A stretch of DNA of 32,024 bases, taken from Janthinobacterium sp. GTDB taxonomy: Bacteria > Pseudomonadota > Gammaproteobacteria > Burkholderiales > Chitinibacteraceae. Every line of letters begins with the position of its first letter. Position 1 is the first letter of the stretch. The stretch covers positions 1 to 32,024 of the forward strand of contig JANYCY010000021.1 in assembly GCA_025360045.1 (NCBI GenBank). Reading direction: 5' to 3'. The position numbers and the translations under genes are program-made. This document shows positions 8,465 to 17,240 of this stretch, one piece after another. The notes beneath the pieces are model-generated. The model did no database searches, had not been told where the DNA came from, and was given only the letters and a program-made list of their open reading frames with translations.

Positions 8465-10102
8465 TTAATTTTTTTGTCCGTAGGTATAGCCAAAGACAAT
8501 CCGAAAACATGTTCCAAGTGCCGGCGATGTCACGTATTCCAAGACGGCCCCATTTGCAGCGCAAATTTCACGCGCTATATATAAACCCAAGCCAGTCCCC
8601 TTGGTTTCGGTGGTAAAGAACGGCTCAAACAACTGCGTTTGCGCATCTACGGCCACCGGTGGACCATCATTACGCACATCCAAAACCCAGTGCTCGTTCT
8701 CTAACCACACCTTAAAACTCAAGCTACCGGCTTTCTTTTCACAGTAACGCCAACCATTGCGCGATAAATTCCACATCACCTGATGCAAATGCCCTGGATC
8801 AAAACGAACCTCAGCATCGATAGGACATTCCAAGGCCAGCTCCACATGGATTTCATCCTGCATGCTAAATTCTTCAACAAAAGTGGCTAACCAATCAGCA
8901 AGCCTAATCTGCGTCATTTGCACGCGATCCCGGCGATTAAGCTCTAACACATCCTTCACCATACGCTCTAAGCGCTGGCTATTATCATCAATGATGCGGG
9001 TTAAACGTCTCATCAAAGCATTGTCTTCTGCCTCTTCCCCTAATAACTGGGCCGCATGAGTAATTGCACTCAAAGGGTTTCTGATTTCATGCGCCAAATT
9101 AGCGGTTAAACGCCCCAATGCTGCCAATTTTAATTGCTGTGCTTCACGGCGCAATTTATCTAGGTCTTCTAAATAAATCAGCACATTGCCGTGTGAATCA
9201 TTTGAAAGCGAAATAAACCGTGGCCTTAAAGTTTTACGAGTCAGTGCGGTGGTAATTAAATTAGGGCTAGCCGTAGGATTAAGTCGCCAGCGGGCAAGCG
9301 CCACCGCAACCACCGGCATGGCATGCAATAGCACACCTTCTGGCCGCATCCCCGCTAAACGAATCGCCTGCTCATTACACTGGCGGATGACACCATGATC
9401 ATCCACAACCAATACGCCATCAGATACATCTTGCAAGATACGTTGATTCAGTTGGCCCAAATTGGCCAAATCAATACCGCGCTGCTCGGCCAAAGCCTCA
9501 CTCGCCTGAGCAAAGCGCGCTAGTCGATGCGCCAACCAAGCCACCGCAAAGGAAGCCACACACAGCAAGGCTGGGGATAGATAATCGCTCCCCGTAGCAT
9601 TACCCTGCCAAATTTGCCAAGTTTGCTCGCTGAGCAAAGCAATACTCGCCATCGCAGCATGAAATAAAGTCATCCGCCCGCGAGAAATCAGCCCTGCCGC
9701 AGCCAGATAAGGTAGCAGCAAAGTGCCAATACCACTGCGTAAACCGCCAAACAAATGCATCAGCCCCACAATAAACAGCACATCCGTGGCCACCTGAATA
9801 CTCAGCTGCATTTCAAAACCAGGCCGCCGGTGGCGAATACCTAAAGCAAATAACAGGACTAGAAAGCTATCCACACCGGCAAGGGCAAGAAATGAATACC
9901 AGCTGCTGACATCATTCAGCGGCTTATAAGCCAGCCAGAGTACGCTACAAAAAATGCCGATATTGGAAAGCAGACGAAAAACATTCAGCAGCGCTAAAGA
10001 GCGCCAATGCATTTCAGTATGAAAAGCGGAGGAGGAATTGGGCATGGGGCGGAAGGAGATACGCGGGCTAAGAAAAAACCTCAGCCCGCGTTGGGTAAGC
10101 AC
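8465..10102 (-). CDS. pilS: Membrane sensor histidine kinase PilS
   Basis: Partner kinase of PilR. Several hydrophobic segments (about residues 40-195, probably six spans) are followed by a PAS-like region (about 215-320), a HisKA domain with the phospho-accepting His338 in LAHEIRNPLS, and an ATPase domain with an N-box near 445-449, DVRNDG and FEPFFTTETKGTGLGLY. The GTG start at 10102 overlaps the rppH stop by one base, suggesting coupled translation. Internal ATGs (MPNSSS, MHWRS) are possible starts, and none has a good Shine-Dalgarno site, so the first 20-30 residues are uncertain. In studied bacteria PilS senses pilin in the membrane. Confidence 0.9.
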   Translation of the reverse strand: MLTQRGLRFFLSPRISFRPMPNSSSAFHTEMHWRSLALLNVFRLLSNIGIFCSVLWLAYKPLNDVSSWYSFLALAGVDSFLVLLFALGIRHRRPGFEMQLSIQVATDVLFIVGLMHLFGGLRSGIGTLLLPYLAAAGLISRGRMTLFHAAMASIALLSEQTWQIWQGNATGSDYLSPALLCVASFAVAWLAHRLARFAQASEALAEQRGIDLANLGQLNQRILQDVSDGVLVVDDHGVIRQCNEQAIRLAGMRPEGVLLHAMPVVAVALARWRLNPTASPNLITTALTRKTLRPRFISLSNDSHGNVLIYLEDLDKLRREAQQLKLAALGRLTANLAHEIRNPLSAITHAAQLLGEEAEDNALMRRLTRIIDDNSQRLERMVKDVLELNRRDRVQMTQIRLADWLATFVEEFSMQDEIHVELALECPIDAEVRFDPGHLHQVMWNLSRNGWRYCEKKAGSLSFKVWLENEHWVLDVRNDGPPVAVDAQTQLFEPFFTTETKGTGLGLYIAREICAANGAVLEYVTSPALGTCFRIVFGYTYGQKN

Positions 10103-10617
10103 TAGTGGCCTGAAAAACGCATGGCACGGGCCACACGCTCAGGTGCTTCTTCAAAGAAACGCGTCAGTTCAAAAAGAGCTGATTCATACACCGTACGCTT
10201 GAATTCAATCACCGAATCCAGTGGTGACCAATATTCAGTCCAGCGCCACGCATCAAATTCAGGATGCGTAGTGCGGCGCAAGCACACATCAGAATCGTGC
10301 CCTGTCAGGCGAAGCAAAAACCAAATTTGCTTCTGCCCTCGGTACGTACCGCGCCATTCGCGGCGAACCCAGTTTGTCGGCACATCGTACTTCAACCAGT
10401 CCCTTGTGCGGCCAATGATTTCAACATGCTGAGGGCCTAATCCGACCTCTTCCATCAGCTCGCGATACATCGCCTGTTCGGGTGTTTCACCCTGTTTAAT
10501 ACCGCCTTGCGGAAACTGCCACGAATGCTCTCGCACTCGTTTACCCCAGAACACCTGGTTTTGCCGGTTGATGATGATGATGCCGACGTTAGGCCGATAG
10601 CCATCACGATCGAGCAT
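10102..10617 (-). CDS. rppH: RNA pyrophosphohydrolase RppH
   Basis: Nudix hydrolase that removes pyrophosphate from the 5' end of mRNAs and so starts their decay by RNase E. The Nudix box fits GX5EX7REUXEEXGU exactly at residues 38-60 (Gly38, Glu44, Arg52, Glu53, Glu56, Glu57). The N-terminus [15 protein letters not shown] and the segment HSWQFPQGG are diagnostic for RppH. The length of 171 residues is usual. AAGG precedes the ATG. Its stop overlaps the pilS start. Confidence 0.96.
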   Translation of the reverse strand: MLDRDGYRPNVGIIIINRQNQVFWGKRVREHSWQFPQGGIKQGETPEQAMYRELMEEVGLGPQHVEIIGRTRDWLKYDVPTNWVRREWRGTYRGQKQIWFLLRLTGHDSDVCLRRTTHPEFDAWRWTEYWSPLDSVIEFKRTVYESALFELTRFFEEAPERVARAMRFSGH

Positions 10618-10715
10618 ATCCTTACCTGCGTAAATTGCTTAGTTAACTGATTTTTCCACATCCTACCCTGCTTGGAAACAGGTATTGCGCCCAAACAGCG
10701 AGTTAATCGCAGAAT

Positions 10716-11498
10716 TTATATAAATAGTTTTCTGTCATTGTGCGGATTCATCCTTGCAAGATCACTCACAAACTCCGGAAACTCAAGCCCCAATTGGGTT
10801 TCAAGTAATTTAGCACGCTCTGCCAACTTATCCCAAGTCGGATTGTTCTGACCACAGCGAAAAGCAAAAGCAATCACATTTCCCTTCTGCCGCGCAGGTA
10901 AACACAGCACTCGGCCTTCAAAAACTTCGCCTAAACGCTCTAAATAGTGATTAAAACGCCGGTCTGCACCCCATAAATTCACCGCCAGCACACCATTACT
11001 TGTCAGCCTTTGCTTGCAAGCGTTGAAAAAATCAACCGTGGCTAGAGGCTCGGCAATCCCCGTGGCAGAGTAAGCATCCATCATAATCAGATCGCTTGAA
11101 TCCTCTGCCATATTGTAGACATAGGCTGCGCCATCTGTGCATAACACTTCTAAGCGATCATCATCTGGCGGCAGGCAAAACATGGAGCGCGCTACTGAAA
11201 TTACCTGCGGATGCAGCTCGGCGCAGGTCAGCTTCGTATCGACTAGCTTGTGATGCACCCATTTGGCAATCGATCCGCCGCCTAAGCCGATCAAAAGCGC
11301 TGTTTTAGGCTGTTCCGTAAACAGTAAATAGCCAAACATGCAGCGCGAATACGAAAGAATCATTTCATTGGGGTCGGAAATCCGCATCGCGCTTTGCGTA
11401 TCGTCCGCACCAAAATGCAGTTTACGAACGCCTTGCGATTCGGACACATCGATCATAATTTCATCGCCACCACGGCGGGGAGTGCGTCTACCCAGCAT
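10716..11498 (-). CDS. Spermidine-synthase-like methyltransferase-fold protein
   Basis: 260 residues with a Rossmann core: ALLIGLGGGSIAKW (nucleotide-binding glycine loop), an acidic strand end (TCAELHPQVI) and DLIMMDAYSATG where true SpeE proteins have a DSTDP-type catalytic loop. It therefore belongs to the spermidine synthase superfamily, but the substitution at the aminopropyl-transfer loop leaves real polyamine synthase activity doubtful. The start at 11498 is chosen because its ATG shares an A with the ttcA stop (TAATG) and GGAG lies 8 bases upstream; it is probably translated by coupling with ttcA. No decarboxylase or other polyamine gene is nearby. Confidence 0.8.
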   Translation of the reverse strand: MLGRRTPRRGGDEIMIDVSESQGVRKLHFGADDTQSAMRISDPNEMILSYSRCMFGYLLFTEQPKTALLIGLGGGSIAKWVHHKLVDTKLTCAELHPQVISVARSMFCLPPDDDRLEVLCTDGAAYVYNMAEDSSDLIMMDAYSATGIAEPLATVDFFNACKQRLTSNGVLAVNLWGADRRFNHYLERLGEVFEGRVLCLPARQKGNVIAFAFRCGQNNPTWDKLAERAKLLETQLGLEFPEFVSDLARMNPHNDRKLFI

Positions 11499-12427
11499 TA
11501 GGCTTCTCCACAAGCATCAACGTGGATCGGCTTTCGGCTGTCCATAATAGAAATCCGAGCCGGATCGCTAAAGACTTCCTTATCAAATGCCTTATCGCCA
11601 TCGTCACGCGGCTGGCCATCGGCCTTGATATTGGCAAAGTCGTAGCGTTTAGGATCAGCCAAATGCGAAGGCACTACATTGCATACGGCAGTAAACATGG
11701 TTTCTAAACGGCCGGGGAAGCGTTTATCCCAATCGCGCAGCATGTCGGCAATAATCTGCCGCTGTAAATTCGGCTGAGAGCCACATAAATTACACGGAAT
11801 AATAGGGAATTCACGCGCCTCAGCATAGCGAACAATATCTTTTTCTTTACAATAAGCCAGCGGGCGAATCACCACATGCTTACCATTATCCGACACCAGC
11901 TTAGGCGGCATGCCTTTTAGCTTGCCACCGTAAAACATATTTAAGAATAGTGTGCTGAGGATATCGTCGCGATGATGGCCTAATGCAATCTTGGTCGCCC
12001 CCAGTTCCTCCGCTACACGGTACAAAATGCCACGACGTAGTCGTGAACACAGGCTACAGGTGGTTTTACCTTCTTCGATCACCCGAGTCACGATACTGTA
12101 GGTATCTTCCTCAATAATACGGTAATCAACGCCAATACCCGCCAAATACGTTGGCAAGATTTCCCCTGGAAAACCCGGCTGCTTCTGATCCAAATTAACC
12201 GCAATAATGCTGAAATTAATCGGCGCAGATTTTTGCAAGCCCAGCAAGATATCCAGCATGGTATAGCTGTCTTTACCGCCAGACAGGCATACCATCACCT
12301 TATCGCCTTCCTCAATCATATTGAAATGATTGATCGCATCACCCACATTGTGGCGTAAGCGTTTGGCGAGCTTATTGAAATTGTACTGCTGTTTTTTTTC
12401 GACTTCGGAAAGCGTTGAATCAGTCAT
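11498..12427 (-). CDS. ttcA: tRNA 2-thiocytidine(32) synthetase TtcA
   Basis: Adds sulfur to cytidine 32 of certain tRNAs using ATP and an iron-sulfur cluster. The PP-loop SGGKDS is at 49-54. Cysteines of the two CxxC pairs are visible in [10 protein letters not shown] and [12 protein letters not shown]. From the ATG at 12427 the protein has 309 residues, the normal length. The frame stays open upstream to 12577, but that extension has no family similarity I recognise and contains a hairpin. The last base of its stop codon is the first base of the downstream start codon. Confidence 0.94.
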   Translation of the reverse strand: MTDSTLSEVEKKQQYNFNKLAKRLRHNVGDAINHFNMIEEGDKVMVCLSGGKDSYTMLDILLGLQKSAPINFSIIAVNLDQKQPGFPGEILPTYLAGIGVDYRIIEEDTYSIVTRVIEEGKTTCSLCSRLRRGILYRVAEELGATKIALGHHRDDILSTLFLNMFYGGKLKGMPPKLVSDNGKHVVIRPLAYCKEKDIVRYAEAREFPIIPCNLCGSQPNLQRQIIADMLRDWDKRFPGRLETMFTAVCNVVPSHLADPKRYDFANIKADGQPRDDGDKAFDKEVFSDPARISIMDSRKPIHVDACGEA

Positions 12428-12444
12428 ACGGGGCACCAATGCAG

Positions 12445-12467
12445 AGCAGGGCGCATCGCGCCCTGCT
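12445..12467 (-). other. Perfect hairpin in the ttcA leader
   Basis: AGCAGGGCGC and GCGCCCTGCT are exact reverse complements separated by only ATC, giving a 10-bp GC-rich stem 18 bases upstream of the ttcA ATG. No T-run follows on either side, so it is not a standard terminator. It may affect ribosome access or mRNA stability, or be a relic of a dispersed repeat. Confidence 0.55.
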
Positions 12468-12640
12468 GTAGATTCTTGAATTAATGCGGATTTTACCCGA
12501 TTCAGGCCAATTGCCGTAGATTCAGTGCTACTTTTTCCCAATAAATATAAACTGCCAGCGCCAATGATCGCAGTCACCCCGCCCTATTCAGCCCGTGAAT
12601 TCTGAGCTTATCCAAGTCTTCCTCACGGCAAGCGAAGTGA

Positions 12641-13054
12641 TTACTCAATCAAGCTGCTGCTAATTTCAATCGTGCCCGTCAGCAATTTGTGTACCGGGCA
12701 GGCATTGGCGATTTTCAGCAATTGCCCGCGCTGCTCTGCACTTAAGTCCCCCGTCAGGGTGATCTTGCGGCTGATCACACTATGCTGCGGTGCAGGCTTG
12801 CCATCAGGATTAAACTGCAGCTCAACAAGCACATCAGTAAGCGGCCACTGCTTACGTTCAGCATACATTTGCAAAGTAATTGCGGTACAAGAACCTAGGC
12901 TGGACAAGAGCAAATGAACCGGCGAAGGCCCGGCATTGGCCCCGCCCATTTGAACAGGCTCGTCTGCCAGCCAGTGATGGCCGGACTCATCTGCAACTGA
13001 AATGGTGTACGGCGTTTTACCCGTCTTGGCGGTAACAGTCATCGAAATTTCCAT
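12641..13054 (-). CDS. OsmC/Ohr-family protein (YhfA-like)
   Basis: 137 residues. Members with two reactive cysteines reduce organic hydroperoxides. Here both family cysteines are visible (GSCTAITLQMYAERK, near residue 56, and ANACPVHKLL, near 117), as is the GGANAGPSPVHLLLSSLGSC core. The short form without the Ohr-specific N-terminus is closest to the YhfA/OsmC-like subgroup, whose substrate is poorly known. GGGAG lies upstream of the ATG at 13054. It is followed at a distance by ttcA and preceded by the pirin gene, all on one strand. Confidence 0.9.
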   Translation of the reverse strand: MEISMTVTAKTGKTPYTISVADESGHHWLADEPVQMGGANAGPSPVHLLLSSLGSCTAITLQMYAERKQWPLTDVLVELQFNPDGKPAPQHSVISRKITLTGDLSAEQRGQLLKIANACPVHKLLTGTIEISSSLIE

Positions 13055-13085
13055 AGATATTCTCCCGTTTTATGTTTCGGATTAA

Positions 13086-13100
13086 GGGGCAAAGCGCCCC
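13086..13100 (-). terminator. Weak hairpin after the pirin gene
   Basis: On the minus strand GGGGC-GCTTT-GCCCC is followed by TTAAT. The short stem and poor T-run make this at best a weak terminator between the pirin and OsmC-family genes. Confidence 0.35.
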
Positions 13101-13150
13101 CCGTTCCTATTCCTTCACAGCAAGCTGCCATAGCAAAATAAGCAGCGCAG

Positions 13151-14017
13151 TTAAACAGGCATTTGGCCAAACTTGCCGCTATTAAAATCGGCCATTGCTT
13201 GAATAATTTCTTCCTGCGTATTCATCACAAACGGCCCGTGCCCGACTACAGGCTCATCAATCGGCTCACCACTGAGCAGCAGCACCACGGCATCGCTATT
13301 GGCTTCGATCGCCACGCTACTGCCATTGCGATCCAGCAGTACCATTTGTGTTTCGTTAGCCACCGTATTGCCATTTACCGATATCGAGCCGTGCAACACA
13401 AAGAGCCCCGCGTTCCAGCCCTCAGGGATAGCCAAATCACTGATTCCGCCCTGATTCAGGCGTAAATCCAAGACATTCATCGAGGTAAAAGTGCGAGCAG
13501 GGCCAGTTTTTCCATCGTACTGGCCTGCAATAACCCGCATCGTGCCTGCTGCATCTGGCAAGGCAAGCGTTGGAATCTCCTGATTAAGGATGGCTTGATA
13601 ACCCGGTTCAGTCATTTTGTCTTTGGCAGGCAGATTGACCCACAGCTGAACCATTTCCAATACGCCGCCCGAGCGGGTAAACGCCTCGGAATGAAACTCG
13701 TCATGCAAAATACCCGAGCCAGCCGTCATCCATTGCACATCCCCTGGGCCAATCACACCGCCATTGCCTGCGGAATCCCGATGCGCCACTTCGCCTTTAT
13801 AAACAATAGTGACCGTTTCGAAACCACGATGCGGATGCTCGCCTACACCTGCTGGCCTAGCAGACGCAGGAAACTCCGCTGGCCCAGCGTAATCAAGCAG
13901 CAAAAAGGGGCTTAAATGTTTGCCGTGATTTGAATACGAAAACATGGAGCGCACAGGAAAACCATTACCAACCCAATGCTGACGGGGTGCGCTATAGAGG
14001 CCGAGAATCTTTTTCAT
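13151..14017 (-). CDS. Pirin-family cupin protein
   Basis: 288 residues in two cupin halves. The N-terminal metal site is intact: HPHRGFETVTIV supplies two His, and ILHDEFHS supplies the third His and a Glu. Bacterial pirins include quercetin 2,3-dioxygenases (YhhW) and regulators of pyruvate metabolism; the substrate cannot be told from sequence. The start at 14017 (MKKILGLYS) has AAGGAG 7 bases upstream. A longer in-frame reading up to 14410 runs across the divergent promoter and into the LysR gene and is rejected. Transcribed divergently from a LysR regulator, its likely controller. Confidence 0.92.
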   Translation of the reverse strand: MKKILGLYSAPRQHWVGNGFPVRSMFSYSNHGKHLSPFLLLDYAGPAEFPASARPAGVGEHPHRGFETVTIVYKGEVAHRDSAGNGGVIGPGDVQWMTAGSGILHDEFHSEAFTRSGGVLEMVQLWVNLPAKDKMTEPGYQAILNQEIPTLALPDAAGTMRVIAGQYDGKTGPARTFTSMNVLDLRLNQGGISDLAIPEGWNAGLFVLHGSISVNGNTVANETQMVLLDRNGSSVAIEANSDAVVLLLSGEPIDEPVVGHGPFVMNTQEEIIQAMADFNSGKFGQMPV

Positions 14018-14082
14018 GTAAATCTCCTTACTTGCGGTATCAAAATTGACCGACGCAGAAAGCATAAACTGCGCAGCTTTCC

Positions 14083-14110
14083 ATGAGTAGATAGTAGAAT
14101 CTATACTCAT
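14083..14110. promoter_or_regulatory. Candidate LysR operator between pirin and regulator genes
   Basis: ATGAGTA (14083-14089) and TACTCAT (14104-14110) form an exact 7-bp inverted repeat with a 14-base spacer. A second, nested repeat TAGAT/ATCTA sits inside. It lies in the 122-base divergent gap, 30 bases before the LysR ATG and 66 bases before the pirin ATG, where LysR-type regulators typically bind. Confidence 0.55.
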
Positions 14111-14139
14111 AGTCCTATTTTTAGAACGATAAGGTAGAT

Positions 14140-15045
14140 ATGCAGGATTTAAATGACCTTTACTACTATGTTCAGGCTGTTGATCACGGTGGATTTGCCC
14201 CTGCCGGACGAGCTCTCGGTATTCCCAAATCAAAATTAAGCAGACGGATTGCGATGCTGGAGGAGCGATTAGGAGTAAGGCTGATTCAGCGCTCAACACG
14301 GCATTTTTCTGTAACCGAGCTGGGCCAAACCTACTATGAGCACTGCAAAGCCATGCTAGTGGAGGCAGACGCGGCGCAAGATGTGATTGAGCAGACACAG
14401 ACCGATCCATGCGGAATCGTAAGGATGAGCTGCCCCATTGCGCTACTGCAAGTGACCGTTGGCCCGATGATTGCAGACTTTATGACTCAGCACCGCCGCG
14501 TGACCGTGCAATTAGAAGCCACCAATCGCCGAGTTGATCTCATCGAAGAAGGCATTGATTTGGCCATCCGGGTGCTGCCGCCCCCCATCAGGGACAGTGA
14601 TCTGGTGATGCGCATATTGGGGGAGCGCAAGCAATGCTTAGTAGCCAGCCCTTCGCTACTTGACCAGCAAGGGAAACCCAATGTCGCCACAGACTTATCA
14701 AGCTGGCCCAGCCTTGCCTTAGGCGTGCCACAACAAGAATTTATCTGGTGCTTATTGGGACCGGATGGTGCAAAAGCCGAAATCCATCACCGGCCTAAGC
14801 TAATTTGCAACGATATGATGGCCTTAAGAAACGCCGCACAAGCGGGCATAGGCATTGTGCAGCTGCCCACAATGATGATGCGTGAGCAACTGGCGGAGGG
14901 ATCATTAGTTCAGCTGATTCCAGACTGGGCACCTCGGCGGGAAATCATTCATGCGGTGTTTCCATCCCGACGCGGATTACTGCCATCAGTACGCGCCTTA
15001 ATTGATCACCTGACGTTGTGTTTTGCACAGCTGGACGAGGATTAG
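14140..15045 (+). CDS. LysR-family transcriptional regulator
   Basis: 301 residues. The N-terminal winged HTH (residues 1-60: MQDLNDLYYYVQAVDHGGF..ALGIPKSKLSRRI..LEERLGVRLIQRSTR) is followed by the usual effector-binding domain. The pattern resembles the AaeR/DsdC-like subgroup often divergent from pirin or quinone-stress genes. AAGG lies 8 bases before the ATG. It probably regulates the divergent pirin gene and itself through the palindrome between them; the effector is unknown. Confidence 0.93.
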   Translation: MQDLNDLYYYVQAVDHGGFAPAGRALGIPKSKLSRRIAMLEERLGVRLIQRSTRHFSVTELGQTYYEHCKAMLVEADAAQDVIEQTQTDPCGIVRMSCPIALLQVTVGPMIADFMTQHRRVTVQLEATNRRVDLIEEGIDLAIRVLPPPIRDSDLVMRILGERKQCLVASPSLLDQQGKPNVATDLSSWPSLALGVPQQEFIWCLLGPDGAKAEIHHRPKLICNDMMALRNAAQAGIGIVQLPTMMMREQLAEGSLVQLIPDWAPRREIIHAVFPSRRGLLPSVRALIDHLTLCFAQLDED

Positions 15046-15110
15046 CCCTACCCCCAAATCATCAAGCAAATGAGCGCCGCTAACGGGGATGCACTTCAAA
15101 CAAACCCCAA

Positions 15111-15848
15111 TTACAGCACCACACTCCTCCCCCCATCCACCGGCAAAATCACCCCAGTTAAATAAGGGGCTTCCAGCAAGAAGTGGATGGCTTGCGCCAG
15201 ATCATCGGGGCTGCCATTACGGGCTAAAGGAATGGTATCGATAATGCGCTCGCGCTCGGCCTCATCAAACACCGATTCACCTTCGGGCCAGATATTTGCG
15301 CCGGGGGCAACGGCATTGACACGCACTTCGGGGGCCAGATCTCTGGCCAGTGACTTAGTCATCGCCACAAGGCCCGCTTTGGCGATGGTATAGATAGTGT
15401 GATTTTTATAGGGGCGATCGGCGTGGATATCGGTGATAGAGACGATCGCACCGCCGGTTTTTTTAAGCTCCGCCGCAGCGGCTTGGGCCAAAAATAGCGG
15501 CGCTTTTAAATTGGAGCCGAGTAAATCCAGCCAAGCCATTTCGCTAAATTCACCAATCGGTGTAGGGAAAAACGACGAGGCATTGTTCACCACAGCGTCT
15601 AGCCGACCAAACGCGACAATTGCAGCTGATACCAGTTCGGGCAAGCGCGCGGTATCGAGTAAATCTAATTGCGCCAGCACCACAGAAGCAGGACGAATGG
15701 CGTTTAGCTCATCCGCCAGCTGCTGTGCGGCCAAGGCGGATGAGCGATAGTGCAGCAGCACTTGCCAGCCACGGGCGTGTAAATATCGCGCCAAACCTGC
15801 GCCGACTCTTTTTGCCCCACCGGTAATCAAGACTACTTTTTGCTGCAT
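15111..15848 (-). CDS. Pteridine-reductase-like short-chain dehydrogenase
   Basis: 245 residues, NAD(P)-binding Rossmann fold. TGGAKRVG is the cofactor loop with the Arg typical of pteridine reductases and FolM; NNASSF follows, then the SITDIHADRP segment and the catalytic YTIAK (Tyr-x-x-x-Lys). SITDIHA..RP strongly suggests the PTR1/FolM group, which reduces dihydropterins to tetrahydropterins. The ATG at 15848 is chosen for its GGAG 6 bases upstream. The region just upstream contains two further copies of this start region. It converges on the LysR gene with only 65 bases between them. Confidence 0.9.
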   Translation of the reverse strand: MQQKVVLITGGAKRVGAGLARYLHARGWQVLLHYRSSALAAQQLADELNAIRPASVVLAQLDLLDTARLPELVSAAIVAFGRLDAVVNNASSFFPTPIGEFSEMAWLDLLGSNLKAPLFLAQAAAAELKKTGGAIVSITDIHADRPYKNHTIYTIAKAGLVAMTKSLARDLAPEVRVNAVAPGANIWPEGESVFDEAERERIIDTIPLARNGSPDDLAQAIHFLLEAPYLTGVILPVDGGRSVVL

Positions 15849-16008
15849 ACCCACTCCTCGCCCCATGCTTTATTTCCCGCTCCAACAGCATTCAATACCA
15901 CTTTGTGCTGCCTACCATTCCCCCTGCCCCATACCGAATTCACCGCTCCACTGGTGCTTAATACCACTTTGTGCTGCATATTCTCCCCTCGCCCCATACA
16001 ATATTGTT
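15814..16008 (-). repeat. Tandem triplication of the SDR translation start region
   Basis: Three head-to-tail units of 65-66 bases, aligned on TGCTGC at 15841, 15906 and 15972. Each contains, on the minus strand, a GGGGC-G/A-rich ribosome site, a (start) codon and codons for (M)Q(H/Q)KVVL. The unit nearest the gene is the real SDR start. The middle unit has lost its ATG (AGG instead). The farthest unit keeps ATG and a strong GGGGAG site. Copies are clearly related but diverged. Confidence 0.85.
15833..15979 (-). CDS. Small upstream reading frame from the duplicated start, overlapping the SDR gene
   Basis: The ATG of the farthest repeat unit (15979) has GGGGAG about 5 bases upstream and opens a 48-codon frame. 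It starts MQHKVVLSTSGAV, passes through the middle unit as RQHKVVLNAV, then shifts relative to the SDR gene because the last spacing is 65 not 66 bases, and stops at TAG (15835-15833), four codons inside the SDR gene. Ribosomes finishing here would be placed next to the SDR start. Whether the peptide is made is unknown; it has no domain. Confidence 0.4.
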   Translation of the reverse strand: MQHKVVLSTSGAVNSVWGRGNGRQHKVVLNAVGAGNKAWGEEWVCSKK

Positions 16009-16034
16009 TTTATGCCCGCGATTTTCCCGCCCTC

Positions 16035-17192
16035 ATGACGAATCCACAGCTCCCCACGCCATCCATTGATGCGCTACAAGCCAGCCAAGCATTAATCTTA
16101 CATATTCGCCAACAGATTAGAGAATCGGATGGCTGGATTTCTTTTGCTGACTATATGCGCATGGCGCTGTACACGCCGGGCTTAGGCTATTACAGCGGGG
16201 GTGCGGCCAAATTTGGCGGCGCGGGTGATTTTATTACCGCCCCAGAGATCTCACCGCTATTTGGCACCTGCGTTGCCAGTAGCATCCAACACGTCTTACA
16301 GGAATGTGGCGGCGATGTGTTAGAAATTGGCGCAGGTACGGGGCAGCTTGCCGCACAAATCTTACTAGAATTAGAGCGTCTTGAAGCCCTACCCAGCGAA
16401 TACTTTATTCTGGAGCTATCAGGCGAATTACGCGAGCGCCAGCGTAAAACACTACAAACCCTTGTGCCCCATCTGGCCCACAAGGCCAAATGGCTGGATG
16501 AACTACCCAAGCAATTTGTAGGCGTCATGGTCGGCAATGAAGTGCTCGACGCCATGCCTTGCGAGTTAGTGCGCTTTGACGGCTACAACTGGCTGCAATG
16601 TGGCGTGGTTGATAATAATAGCGATCTGGCTTTTGAACACCGAGCCATCGAAAATTTAAAGCTAGAAGTCGCTTGCGAAGGCTTTCCGCATATCCCGCAA
16701 TACACCACCGAAATCCAGCTAGAAGCGCAGGGTTTTATTACAGCACTGGCGGCCAGCCTGCAATTTGGCATGATTTTACTGATCGATTACGGCTTCCCCG
16801 CGGCCGAGTTTTACCACCCAGAGCGCAGCATGGGCACGCTGATGGGCCATTATCGCCACCATAGCATTCACGATCCTTTCTTTTTACCCGGCCTGACTGA
16901 TATCACCTGTCACGTGGATTTCTCAGCGATTTACCGTGCGGCCGATCAGGCAGGGCTGAGCCTTGAAGGCTATACCTCACAAGCTGGCTATCTGATCGAC
17001 GCCGGTATTTTAGACCGCGCCGCGCAAATGGAAGTCGGCAGCGTGGAATACCTAAGAATGTCGACCGCGCTGCAAAAGCTCACCAGCAATGCTGAAATGG
17101 GCGAGCTATTTAAAGTCATCGCCTTCTCTAAGGAGCTGCAGGGCAAAACTGCGCCGGGCCTAGGCGGGCGGGATCGCTCAGGCGAGCTTTAA
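16035..17192 (+). CDS. SAM-dependent methyltransferase of the MidA/NDUFAF7 family
   Basis: 385 residues. The SAM loop is VLEIGAGTGQLA, preceded by the family-typical YMRMALYTPGLGYYSGG..KFGGAGDFITAPEISPLFG. The conserved GNEVLDAMP segment follows. The eukaryotic relative NDUFAF7 methylates an arginine of complex I; the role of the bacterial forms is not settled. The start at 16035 is chosen because the family N-terminus begins here; the upstream reading frame runs through the SDR start repeats and is rejected. There is no clear Shine-Dalgarno site. An eight-codon frame (ATG at 16011) ends at a TGA overlapping this ATG. Confidence 0.88.
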   Translation: MTNPQLPTPSIDALQASQALILHIRQQIRESDGWISFADYMRMALYTPGLGYYSGGAAKFGGAGDFITAPEISPLFGTCVASSIQHVLQECGGDVLEIGAGTGQLAAQILLELERLEALPSEYFILELSGELRERQRKTLQTLVPHLAHKAKWLDELPKQFVGVMVGNEVLDAMPCELVRFDGYNWLQCGVVDNNSDLAFEHRAIENLKLEVACEGFPHIPQYTTEIQLEAQGFITALAASLQFGMILLIDYGFPAAEFYHPERSMGTLMGHYRHHSIHDPFFLPGLTDITCHVDFSAIYRAADQAGLSLEGYTSQAGYLIDAGILDRAAQMEVGSVEYLRMSTALQKLTSNAEMGELFKVIAFSKELQGKTAPGLGGRDRSGEL

Positions 17193-17240
17193 GTAAAGTT
17201 TGCTTCTATATTGGGGAGACGTAACCACGGAGCCACTCTC

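Noticed and set aside
8430-8564. N-terminal extension of PilR
   Set aside because: It overlaps the end of pilS, has no family similarity, and the ATG at 8429 has AGGAG at good spacing.
14018-14410. N-terminal extension of the pirin reading frame
   Set aside because: It crosses the divergent promoter and the 5' part of the LysR gene; the internal ATG at 14017 has a strong AAGGAG site.
15840-16034. N-terminal extension of the MidA-type methyltransferase
   Set aside because: It is the opposite strand of the SDR start-region triplication; its repetitive, low-complexity translation has no family match.
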